Origin: Phenylobacterium sp.
GTDB lineage: Bacteria > Pseudomonadota > Alphaproteobacteria > Caulobacterales > Caulobacteraceae
Direction of reading: 5' to 3'
Assembly: GCF_030697925.1 (NCBI RefSeq)
Contig: NZ_JAUYOJ010000239.1
Location: 1 to 50,847, forward strand
Length of the DNA: 50,847 bases
A program made the position numbers and the translations under genes. The notes beneath the pieces are model-generated. The model did no database searches. It was given only the letters and a program-made list of their open reading frames with translations, and was not told the DNA's origin. Positions 33,786-40,992 of the stretch are shown piece after piece (position 1 is the first letter of the stretch; each line of letters begins with the position of its first letter).

Positions 33786-33808
33786 CCCGGAGGCGCCGCG
33801 CCTCCGGG
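33786..33808. terminator. Hairpin after amidohydrolase 1
   Basis: CCCGGAGGCG (33786-33795), loop CCG, CGCCTCCGGG (33799-33808): a perfect 10-bp stem beginning 12 nt after the stop. It is followed by a pyrimidine-rich stretch without a T run, so it may be a terminator or an mRNA-protecting hairpin. Confidence 0.6.
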
Positions 33809-33854
33809 TCTCCTTTCCGTATCGCTGGGTATTCTCCTCCCTTTCCCAGCTACT

Positions 33855-33893
33855 GATCCGCGAACGAGCTCAGGCTCTTCGCGGATCCTTTTT
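33855..33893 (+). terminator. Strong rho-independent terminator
   Basis: GATCCGCGAA (33855-33864) pairs perfectly with TTCGCGGATC (33878-33887). An inner GAGC/GCTC pair extends the stem, and CTTTTT follows. It ends rightward transcription of amidohydrolase 1. Confidence 0.85.
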
Positions 33894-33999
33894 GTATCTG
33901 GCCCCGCCCGCGATCGCGCGGCGCAAACAGCAAGACGCCCGCGGCCGGGGCCGCGAGCGTCGGTTCGCTGGGGAAGCTGCTGGACCGAGCTGGCGGCCG

Positions 34000-35142
34000 C
34001 TAGGCCTTCTCGAGCACATGCACCGCGCAGGCTGTGCCCAGGCCGACCACGTGGGACATGCCGATCCGCGCGCCTTCCACCTGCCGCTGGCCGGCTTCGC
34101 CGCGCAAGTGGGTGGTCAGCTCGTAGATGTTGGCGATGCCCGTGGCGCCGAGCGGGTGGCCTTTCGAGAGCAGGCCGCCGGACACATTGACTGGGATGCG
34201 GCCGCCGAGCGCCGTCTCGCCGGAATCGATCATCCGGCCGCCCTCCCCGTCGGCGCAGAGGCCGAGGTTCTCGTAGTGGACGATCTCGGCCGTGGCGAAG
34301 CAGTCGTGCAGCTCGACGAGATCAATGTCATCCGGGCCCAGGCCCGCCATCTCGTAGGCGACGCCGGCGGCAAGGCGGGTGACGGCGTTGAAGTCCGGGG
34401 TGGTCAGGTTGCGGTCGGTGAAGGGGTCGCTGGTGAGCGCCGAGGCCCGCACCCGCACGGCACGCGACATCAGGCCCAGCTTCTTCGCCATCTTCTCCGA
34501 CGCCAACACCGCGGCGGCCGACCCGTCGACGTTCACCGAGCACATCAGCTTGGTGTTTGGGTAAGAGATCATCTCGGCGTTCATCACCTCTTCGAGCGGC
34601 GTCTCCACCTGGTACATGGCCTTCGGATTGAAACTTGAGTGGTGGTGGTTCTTCACCGACACCTTGGCGAACTGCTCGAAGGTGGTGCCATAGCGGCGCG
34701 AGTGCTCCATGCCGACGTGGGCGAACACGGAGGGCGTGGTCATCGAGCCGAGGATACCCTCGGGCGATATGCCGGTCTCCACTTCGCCGCTGCCCAGCAG
34801 GCCCTTGCCCATCTGCTCGACGCCGACGCAGAGCACCAAGTCGTAGACGCCGGACTTGATCGCCATCCAGCCTTCGCGGAAGGCCGTGGCGCCCGTGGCG
34901 CAAGCGTTGGCGCAGTTCACCACCGGGATACCGGTCTGGCCGATCTCGCGCAGCACCTGCTGGCCGACCATGCGGTTAGCCAGGATGTTGTTGCCGCAGT
35001 AGAGCGCCTGCATGTCCTTGATGGTCAGGCCGGCGTCGTCGAGCGCCAAAAGCGCGGCTTCGCCGCCCAGGTTGGCCACCGTCCGGTGCGGGAAACGGCC
35101 GAAACGGATCATGTCCGTGCCGACAACGAAGACCTCAGTCAT
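34000..35142 (-). CDS. Thiolase-fold protein, SCP2/lipid-transfer type (thiolase 2, aldolase or thiolase)
   Basis: 380 residues from the ATG at 35142. NCANACATGATAF carries the usual nucleophile position, then ELHDCFATAEIVHYENLG, SGGLLSKGHPLGATG and a final GTACAVHVLEKA. The start overlaps the DUF35 gene stop (ATGA), so the two proteins are translated as a pair. SCP2-type thiolase plus DUF35 partner is the arrangement known for retro-aldolases of steroid side chains (Ltp2/ChsH2) and of ibuprofen-CoA breakdown (ipfD/ipfE). An aldolase releasing propionyl- or acetyl-CoA is therefore as likely as true thiolysis. Confidence 0.9.
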   Translation of the reverse strand: MTEVFVVGTDMIRFGRFPHRTVANLGGEAALLALDDAGLTIKDMQALYCGNNILANRMVGQQVLREIGQTGIPVVNCANACATGATAFREGWMAIKSGVYDLVLCVGVEQMGKGLLGSGEVETGISPEGILGSMTTPSVFAHVGMEHSRRYGTTFEQFAKVSVKNHHHSSFNPKAMYQVETPLEEVMNAEMISYPNTKLMCSVNVDGSAAAVLASEKMAKKLGLMSRAVRVRASALTSDPFTDRNLTTPDFNAVTRLAAGVAYEMAGLGPDDIDLVELHDCFATAEIVHYENLGLCADGEGGRMIDSGETALGGRIPVNVSGGLLSKGHPLGATGIANIYELTTHLRGEAGQRQVEGARIGMSHVVGLGTACAVHVLEKA

Positions 35143-35582
35143 GCGCGCACCTGGGCGTTCTGGGGTTTGAAGAAATAGGTGAGGTAGCGTCCGCCCTGGC
35201 GATCGGCCTTGCCCGCGTCGGCGAAGACCACGTCCACGGGCATGTCGAACTTGAGGGTCTTGGGGTCGGGCTCCACATCGATGAGGTTGCCCTTCAGCGA
35301 ACCGCCGCCCTCCAGCTCGACGATCGCCGAGACGAAGGGCGTGACCACGCCGGGGAAGCTGCGGTGGACGACCGTGAAGTTGTAGAGCTTGCCCTTGGTG
35401 GAGAGCTCGACGGTTTCCATGACGCCGCGCGCCGCGCACCTGGCGCAGGTCGACCGCTCACCGACATAGACTTCGCCGCACGCCCCGCATTTGGAGCCGC
35501 TCAGATAGGGCCGTCCATCGGCGTGGTGCTTGATGAACGGCGTCATCGGCTTCAGATCCGCCGACCCGGTCTCGGTTGTCAT
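35139..35582 (-). CDS. DUF35 Zn-ribbon/OB-fold protein, partner of thiolase 2
   Basis: 147 residues from the ATG at 35582. A rubredoxin-like zinc ribbon has two CxxC pairs (KCGACGEVYVGERSTCARC, residues about 32-50). An OB-fold with the typical GKLYNFTVVHRSFPG...PFVSAIVEL follows. DUF35 proteins bind the acyl-CoA and complete the active site of SCP2-type thiolases/aldolases. The 4-nt ATGA overlap with the thiolase gene supports a stoichiometric complex. It lies 94 nt after amidohydrolase 2 in the same direction. Confidence 0.92.
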   Translation of the reverse strand: MTTETGSADLKPMTPFIKHHADGRPYLSGSKCGACGEVYVGERSTCARCAARGVMETVELSTKGKLYNFTVVHRSFPGVVTPFVSAIVELEGGGSLKGNLIDVEPDPKTLKFDMPVDVVFADAGKADRQGGRYLTYFFKPQNAQVRA

Positions 35583-35676
35583 TCTTGGTTCCCTACCTGG
35601 TCGGTCACGGTTCGCCCGGCGGCGGATTCGCCCAGCCGGAAGACGGCGAACGCCGCCCGAAGGCGGCGTCCTAATG

Positions 35677-36954
35677 CTACTTCTGCTGCAGCGATGAAAC
35701 GTCGAGATTGAACATCCGCGCCCCGTTGAGGCCGAGGACCTTCGCACGCTGCTTGTCTGTCATGAAGCCCATCGTCCGCTCGATCGCCTGCGCCGAGAAC
35801 GGGAACGACCCTTCATGGTGCGGATAGTCGGTCGACCAGAGGATGTTGTCCTCCAGGCCGAAGTCGATGGCGTTCTTCAGCCCGGCCGGTTCGTCCATGA
35901 GCGTCGCGGCGCAGTTGCTACGATAGTAGGTCGAGGGCAACTCCGGGATCACCGGGCGGACCCACATGTGGTGCGCCTTGTAAGCGTGGTCCATCTGCTC
36001 GAGCATCCACACGATGATGCCGACGCCGCTTTCCACGGTGACGAAGCGAAGCTTCGGGTGTCGCGCAATGACGCCCGAGGTGACCACCTTCACCAGCGGA
36101 TCCCAGGGCGTCAGCATGGAGTGCGTGACGTAGTTGATGATCGCCCCGCCGTAGCCGTCGGCCGTGCGGGGATCCTCGCCGCTCGAGACGTGGAAGGTGG
36201 CGGTCAGGTTGGCGTCGGCGATGGCCGCCCAAAGCGGCTCGAACGCCGGGCTGTTGTAGGCCAGCTCGCCCTTGATGGTCGGGCCGTAGATCGGCTTGTT
36301 CGGCAGCTGGACGGCCTTGAAGCCGTTCTTGGCGGCCCACTGGACTTCCTTGACGGCCTCGTCGACCAGCGCGCTGGTGATCAGCGCCACCGGATTGATC
36401 TTTCCAAACTGGGCGCCGAAGTAGTCCAGCACCCAGCGGTTCCAGGCGCGCGTCATCGCCAGCGAAAACTCGGAGTCGCGGGTCGAGAAGCCCATGCCGC
36501 CCTTTTGCGGGAAGACGATCTCGGCGTCGACGCCGTCCATCTTCGCGTGTTCCAGGCGCTGTTCGACCGTGCGGCCCGAGGCCGTCTTCATCTCCTCGAG
36601 CTGTTCCATACGTGAGGTGTAAGGGACCAGCACTTCCCACGACTCGTACTTCTCGCGCGGCTGCAGGTGGTCGGTCTTCGACTTCGCCGGCTTCACAAGC
36701 GAGGGAGAACGGCCCTCGACATGCAGCCACTCGTTGCCCTCTTCGTCCTTCGTCAGTCGGGGCAGACGATCCTTGTAGCGGTCGTCGATGCGCCCTTCGA
36801 AGAAGTTGAACGGCTCGTTGACGTGGTTGTCGCAGCTGACCACGAAGTACTTGTTCGGGTCCGACGCCCGCGCGGTGCGCGCCCAGCCCTCGGTGCCGGG
36901 GGTCTCCTGGCGCCACTCGTTCATCGGGCCCAATTTCAGCTCGGCGAAGTCCAT
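35677..36954 (-). CDS. Amidohydrolase-2 family metal-dependent TIM-barrel hydrolase (copy 2)
   Basis: 425 residues from the ATG at 36954 (AGGGA upstream; an ATG at 37008 would place the start next to operator P). The first metal motif is VVSCDNHVNEP, His lies in ATFHVSSGE, and the C-terminal metal Asp is in LWSTDYPHHEGS. It belongs to the same broad family as copy 1 but is only distantly similar, so it probably acts on a different intermediate. It heads a leftward unit with the DUF35 and thiolase 2 genes, which links its reaction to aldol or thiolytic cleavage. Confidence 0.9.
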   Translation of the reverse strand: MDFAELKLGPMNEWRQETPGTEGWARTARASDPNKYFVVSCDNHVNEPFNFFEGRIDDRYKDRLPRLTKDEEGNEWLHVEGRSPSLVKPAKSKTDHLQPREKYESWEVLVPYTSRMEQLEEMKTASGRTVEQRLEHAKMDGVDAEIVFPQKGGMGFSTRDSEFSLAMTRAWNRWVLDYFGAQFGKINPVALITSALVDEAVKEVQWAAKNGFKAVQLPNKPIYGPTIKGELAYNSPAFEPLWAAIADANLTATFHVSSGEDPRTADGYGGAIINYVTHSMLTPWDPLVKVVTSGVIARHPKLRFVTVESGVGIIVWMLEQMDHAYKAHHMWVRPVIPELPSTYYRSNCAATLMDEPAGLKNAIDFGLEDNILWSTDYPHHEGSFPFSAQAIERTMGFMTDKQRAKVLGLNGARMFNLDVSSLQQK

Positions 36955-37007
36955 CGGTCCGGTCCCTTCGTCACCGTCGGTCCCAACTGAGCACCGCACG
37001 GATCTCA

Positions 37008-37027
37008 TTATCCAACTGGTTGGTCAA
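37008..37027. promoter_or_regulatory. Island operator site P
   Basis: TTATCCAACTGGTTGGTCAA, containing CCAAC-TG-GTTGG. Its reverse complement matches site D at 19 of 20 positions. It lies 53 nt upstream of amidohydrolase 2. Confidence 0.65.
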
Positions 37028-37178
37028 GTTATCTGTCTGGGACGGCCACGAGTCAAGGCGAAATTCAGGTTCTTCGAAGGGCGGTAAGCTCCAGGGATTG
37101 CGTCCAAGCCGGGAGCGTCAGCGATCGTGGCGGAGGACGGCGATGCATGCCTTCTGATGGCCCTCACCTTCTCTTTAA

Positions 37179-37198
37179 TTAACTATCTAGTTGACTTA
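37179..37198. promoter_or_regulatory. Island operator site Q
   Basis: TTAACTATCTAGTTGACTTA, with a near-perfect dyad TTAACTA-TC-TAGTTGA. It lies 46 nt upstream of the DUF2889 gene. Confidence 0.65.
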
Positions 37199-37244
37199 GG
37201 ACGGTCCTAGCGTGAGAATGGCGGCCACGCGCGGGAGACTCGGG

Positions 37245-38264
37245 ATGTCAGAAGCACCGGCAAGGACGCAAGGACCGCCACCCGACCGGCGCCCGCACTC
37301 CCTGCGCCGCACGACATCGATCCAGACGCGCTGGCCGGACGGGCTCGAAGGACCCATCGTGATGAGCGGTGCGGGCCGAGACCTCTACACCGGCGACGAC
37401 GTCGTTTCGCCGCACGTGCTCGGCGAGGATCAGGTGCGCGCCCTGCTGAGCCCCGACCGCGTCCTCGCACACGTTGAAGGCCCCCGCCACGGCGACGCGC
37501 TGGCGGCGCTCGCGGGCCTGCGGCCTGGCGGCCAGCTTCGCAAGGCGATCGCCGGCCGCGTCCCCGGCGACGCGCCCGACACCGCCCTGCTGCATCGCCT
37601 GCTGGACGACGTCTCCACCGCCAGCTTCGTCTCCACGCACGCCTGGGCGGCATGGGCCCCCGGCTGGGTGGAGAAGTACCGCGCGGCCGGTCTCGCCGAC
37701 CGGATCGACCGGGACGTGACGGACGTCTGCGTCGGGTTCCGCGCCGGGTCCGCCGCGCTGGCGGCCAACGGCCGGTCTAGCGTAGGCCGGATGACCCAGC
37801 TGGTTGCGCCACCGCCGCTGCGCAGCGACGACCCCTATTCCTGGCACCAGCTCGAACCCGACATTGGACCGAACCAACGGCGCACCCGCCGCATGGACCT
37901 GTGGTCGGAAGGCGGCCTGCTGCACGTCAACGCCGACTTCCAGGACAGCGCCGCCGTGCCGGACGCGCAGGGCGACCGGATGATCTTCCATGAGTACCGG
38001 ATCGAGGCGACCCTCGAGCCGCAGGACCTCGTGCTTCAGGCGATCTCCGTGACGCCAGGCGTGCTGCCGTTCGGCGAGTGCGTCGCGGGCGTAAAGAGCG
38101 CTCAGGGTCTGGTCGGAAGGCCCGTGGTCGGTTTTCACAGCCTGATATCTGCGACGCTGCAGGGCTCCGCGGGCTGCACCCACCTCAACGACATGATGCG
38201 CGCGCTGCGCGACGTCGTCGCCATGCGTGACCGGCTGATGGAAGCGACAGCTGACGGCGGCTGA
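37245..38264 (+). CDS. DUF2889 family protein
   Basis: 339 residues from the ATG at 37245, with GGGAG 7 nt upstream; earlier in-frame starts at 37212 and 37218 are possible. RRTTSIQTRWPDGL near the start, and the C-terminal LPFGECVAGVKSAQGLVG...GSAGCTHLNDMMRAL, fit the DUF2889 pattern. The biochemical function is not known. It is under its own operator and divergent from the amidohydrolase 2-DUF35-thiolase unit. The family tends to appear near steroid- or aromatic-type degradation genes, so a pathway role is reasonable inference. The MDR 2 stop is 6 nt away, convergent. Confidence 0.75.
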   Translation: MSEAPARTQGPPPDRRPHSLRRTTSIQTRWPDGLEGPIVMSGAGRDLYTGDDVVSPHVLGEDQVRALLSPDRVLAHVEGPRHGDALAALAGLRPGGQLRKAIAGRVPGDAPDTALLHRLLDDVSTASFVSTHAWAAWAPGWVEKYRAAGLADRIDRDVTDVCVGFRAGSAALAANGRSSVGRMTQLVAPPPLRSDDPYSWHQLEPDIGPNQRRTRRMDLWSEGGLLHVNADFQDSAAVPDAQGDRMIFHEYRIEATLEPQDLVLQAISVTPGVLPFGECVAGVKSAQGLVGRPVVGFHSLISATLQGSAGCTHLNDMMRALRDVVAMRDRLMEATADGG

Positions 38265-38270
38265 GCTCCC

Positions 38271-39323
38271 TCAGATCTCGACGCAGATCTTGCCGAAATG
38301 TCCGCCGCGCTCCAGGTAGCGGAAGGCGTCCGGCAGGGTCGCCAGCGAGAACCGCTTGTCGTCGACCATCGGCCGGATGCCCGTGGCCTCGATAGCCTTG
38401 ATCATGTCCAGCTGGTGGCGGCGACTGCCGACCACGAGGCCCTGGAGCCTGAGCTGGCGCCGCAGGATCAGGGCCGTCGGGATCACGCCCTCGTAGCCGT
38501 CCAGCACCCCGATGACCACGATGCGGCCGCCCATCCGGGCCGCCAGGATCGAGTGCGGCAGGGTGCCCGGCCCGCCCACGTCGAGGATCAGGTCGACGCC
38601 GCGGCCGTTGGTGATCTCCATCACCGGGCGCTCCCAGTCCGGATCGGTGCGGTAGTTGATCAAGTGGTCGGCGCCCATGGCCTTCAACGTCTGCAGCTTT
38701 TCGTCCGACGAGGATGTCACGATCACCGTGGCGCCCGCCGCCTTGGCGAACTGCAGGGCGAACACCGAAACCCCGCCACTGCCCTGCAACAGCACCGTGT
38801 CGCCGGCCTTCACCCGGCCCTCGATGAACAACCCACGCCAAGCCGTGACGCCAGCGCACGGGAGTGTGCAGGACTCGGCATGGCTGTAGCCCGCGGGCTG
38901 GCGGGTGAAATAGGCGGCGGGACGGGTGACATACTTGGCGGCGAAGCCGTCGGCGCGGTCGCCTGGCACGATCCAAAGGTTCTCCGGTGTCCCCTCCCCG
39001 TCCACCCAGTCCGGGAAAAACAGGCTGACCACAGCGTCGCCCGGCTTGAGGTCGGTGACGCCGGGGCCCACCTCGACCACCTCGCCGGCGCCGTCCGAGA
39101 GCGGCACGCGCCCGTCATCGGCGGGCCGGGTCCCGTTGACCACCAGATAGTCGTGGAAATTGAGCGTGGCGGCCCGCACGCGGACCGTGACCTCCCCCAG
39201 GCCAGGCTTGGGAGTCTCGCCGGCGCCGAGCACCAGCCGGTCGATACCGCCGGGCTTCTCCAGCCGCACGACGTCGGTGGCGGCGGCCTGTTCCGGCATG
39301 GTCCGGGCTGAGGGCGCAATCAT
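38271..39323 (-). CDS. Zinc-less MDR (quinone oxidoreductase-like) dehydrogenase 2
   Basis: 350 residues from the ATG at 39323; an internal ATG at 39299 is possible. ATLNFHDYLVVNG replaces the catalytic-zinc Cys, the structural-zinc Cys cluster is absent, the Rossmann motif is GSGGVSVFALQFAKAAGA, and the end is GGHFGKICVEI. It is a paralogue of MDR 1, with the same SLNxxD/TLNxHD region, ITNGRGVD and VGSR segments. It probably reduces an enone or carbonyl intermediate. Operator R lies 75 nt upstream. It is the last intact gene of the island. Confidence 0.9.
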   Translation of the reverse strand: MIAPSARTMPEQAAATDVVRLEKPGGIDRLVLGAGETPKPGLGEVTVRVRAATLNFHDYLVVNGTRPADDGRVPLSDGAGEVVEVGPGVTDLKPGDAVVSLFFPDWVDGEGTPENLWIVPGDRADGFAAKYVTRPAAYFTRQPAGYSHAESCTLPCAGVTAWRGLFIEGRVKAGDTVLLQGSGGVSVFALQFAKAAGATVIVTSSSDEKLQTLKAMGADHLINYRTDPDWERPVMEITNGRGVDLILDVGGPGTLPHSILAARMGGRIVVIGVLDGYEGVIPTALILRRQLRLQGLVVGSRRHQLDMIKAIEATGIRPMVDDKRFSLATLPDAFRYLERGGHFGKICVEI

Positions 39324-39398
39324 TCGCAGGACCTTGTTCTGATGGGCATGTGGGCAGCCAGAGTTGGTCGTACACCTGCCCACCCGGCTCGTCCAGAA

Positions 39399-39418
39399 TT
39401 ATTTAACTGACTGGTTGA
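39399..39418. promoter_or_regulatory. Island operator site R
   Basis: TTATTTAACTGACTGGTTGA, with dyad TTAACTG-AC-TGGTTGA at 39403-39418. It lies 75 nt upstream of MDR 2 and is the rightmost member of the family seen. Confidence 0.6.
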
Positions 39419-39577
39419 TCTATTCTGTTAGAGGCTCGCGGCACGCGGAATCCCTGGCGGGGCCTTCACCCCGTCCCGGCTGTTGTGGTGGAGCTGGCAG
39501 GACCCACACGTTCGCTTGGTCAGGCGGCGCAGGGGAGAGCGGAAGGGCGGTGCCATGCCGTGCAGTCGCCTACCCGC

Positions 39578-39754
39578 GATCGCCCCCATGGACTGCGGCC
39601 GTCCGAGCGCACAGAAGAACAACTGCGACTGCGCCGCCGAGGGCGAGCCATCTCGGCGCTCGAAAGCGCCTTTTGGCCGCACGGTGAGCCGCTCGCTGGG
39701 CTCAAACAGGAGCGTCAACCGCGCGCCGACATCCTCGAGGTTTGGCGCGCGCGC
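39578..39754 (-). pseudogene. Decayed TonB-dependent receptor fragment
   Basis: Read on the minus strand, about 59 residues (ARAPNLEDVGARLTLLFEPS, then AAQSQLFFCALGRPQ...AIAG) align with an extracellular barrel section of both intact receptors, where they read RAPNADEYGGRISLRFEPND...SQLIYCPTGTAQ...AIFG. In a second frame GDC follows, as in receptor 2, so the fragment carries frameshifts. No start, plug or barrel end is present. It shows that a third receptor gene once stood here. The rest of 39,424-39,990 holds nothing else I can identify. Confidence 0.6.
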
Positions 39755-39993
39755 AACGGTCGGCGCCCTTCTCGGCCGGGGACTTCCCACGGGGCAGGTT
39801 GAGCGTAGAGCCGACGCAGGGAGGCCTTGAAGGCGGTCAGAGGAAGAGGATCTGCGATCAGTTCAGAGCGGTGATGGCAACAACGCGCAGGACTGATCGA
39901 GCCCGCTGAGGCCACACGTACTCCAGCAATGCGCCAGATGCGACCTTGGCTCTGGTCTGGAAGCCGAAGGTAGTCAAAAGTTCGATCCCTCAA

Positions 39994-40025
39994 TAGCCGT
40001 CAATCCGAACCTCGCACGGCACGGG
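39994..40025. repeat. Relaxase 3'-end remnant, copy 1 of a 32-bp direct repeat
   Basis: This copy and 43533-43564 agree at 30 of 32 positions in the same orientation. Translated on the minus strand it encodes PVPCEVRIDGY followed by a stop, against PVACEVRIGG and a stop in the second copy. It is therefore the last codons of a second relaxase-type gene, cut off by the IS fragment that starts about 10 nt to the right. Confidence 0.75.
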
Positions 40026-40033
40026 ACGCCTAA

Positions 40034-40331
40034 CAGGCTGTTGAAGAAGTCCGTAGCAGGGTTGGACTCGGCATGATTCACTCTGAGCGAGAGGTCGCCT
40101 GGGGGTGATTTGATGCGTGGGTCTGACGAGCGGACGGGGTCGCTGTTCTCGTATGTGGACCTGGAGGCGCGGGTTCGGCGGGATCATCCGCTACGGCCGA
40201 TCCGGGAGATCACCGAGACGGCGCTTGCGGCGCTGAGCGAGGACTTCGCGGCGCTCTATCCGCCCAGGCTGGGGCGGCCATCGATCCCGCCGGAGCGGCT
40301 GTTGCGGGCGATGCTGCTGCAGGCGTTCTAC
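40034..40331 (+). mobile_element. Truncated IS5-family-like insertion sequence (transposase N-terminus)
   Basis: From the ATG at 40113 the frame reads MRGSDERTGSLFSYVDLEAR, HPLRPIREI, LYPPRLGRPSIPPERLLRAM and LLQAFY: the N-terminal DDE-transposase domain (DUF772-type) common in alphaproteobacterial IS5-family elements. After residue 73 the similarity ends and sequence antisense to the MarR gene begins, so more than three quarters of the transposase and the right end are gone. About 80 nt of leader (from GGCTGTTGAAG at 40034) may include the left terminal repeat. The element sits in the relaxase 3' end and cannot move by itself. Confidence 0.75.
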
Positions 40332-40342
40332 GGCAGGCGAAG

Positions 40343-40810
40343 TCAGGCGCGCCGGGAAACGGCCGCCATCACCGCCAGCCAGGCCTCCCGAGCGGCGGGG
40401 CCGGCCTCTTCGAAAGCGTCGGCCATCACCCGCCGCTCCCGGTTCGAGGCCTCGCGCTCTACCTCGGACCCGCAGCCGGTGAGCGTAAGAACCTTGAAGC
40501 GCCGCCGACCGGCCTCGCGCTCCGACCGTAGGTAGTTTCCTTCCAGCAACTGACGCATAGGCCGGTGGACGGCCTGCTTGCTCAGGCCGAGCGCCCCAAG
40601 CAGTTCGCCGACGGTCAGTCCGTCCCGCCGCGCCACCACGAACAGGATGCGGTGATGCACCCGCGAAAGTCCCAGACCCGCCAGGTAGTCGTCGGCCTCG
40701 CGCGTCATGCCCCGCCAGCCGTAGAACATCAGCTCCAGCGCGCCATCCAGGGGCTCCAGCGGCCTCAGCTCAATCTTGCGCAGCCCGGCGGGCCGTGTCT
40801 CGGCGCTCAT
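40343..40810 (-). CDS. MarR family transcriptional regulator
   Basis: 155 residues from the ATG at 40810. A winged-helix core spans about 50-115: LGLSRVHHRILFVVARRDGLTVGELLGALGLSKQAVHRPMRQL, then the wing SEREAGRRRFKVLTLT. It is divergent from the zinc alcohol dehydrogenase at 40993, with a perfect 19-bp palindrome between them, so it probably represses that gene and itself. Its 3' end abuts the IS fragment; the last residues could have been altered by that event, though the length is normal for the family. Confidence 0.88.
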   Translation of the reverse strand: MSAETRPAGLRKIELRPLEPLDGALELMFYGWRGMTREADDYLAGLGLSRVHHRILFVVARRDGLTVGELLGALGLSKQAVHRPMRQLLEGNYLRSEREAGRRRFKVLTLTGCGSEVEREASNRERRVMADAFEEAGPAAREAWLAVMAAVSRRA

Positions 40811-40887
40811 TGGCGAAAACGACTCCTGCCCCGTGATACCCCTCCGAGGCTTACCATCGCAGGCGCCGCAAGCCACACAATCCACAT

Positions 40888-40906
40888 AGGTCAATAGTAT
40901 TGACCT
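40888..40906. promoter_or_regulatory. Perfect 19-bp palindrome, likely MarR operator
   Basis: AGGTCAATA-G-TATTGACCT, 9-bp perfect arms. It lies 77 nt upstream of the MarR start and 86 nt upstream of the dehydrogenase start. It is unlike the TCAAC/GTTGA operator family of the left region. Confidence 0.7.
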
Positions 40907-40992
40907 ATTGTGATCCTTCGCCTCATAGTTCCGGTCTGGCGAGGGAGGACGGTTATGGCGATGGCGCACGATGGTGATCGCGGGAGCGGCGC

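Noticed and set aside
40365..40535. Continuation of the transposase frame beyond residue 73
   Set aside because: From about 40,332 the frame is antisense to the MarR gene and no longer resembles a transposase.
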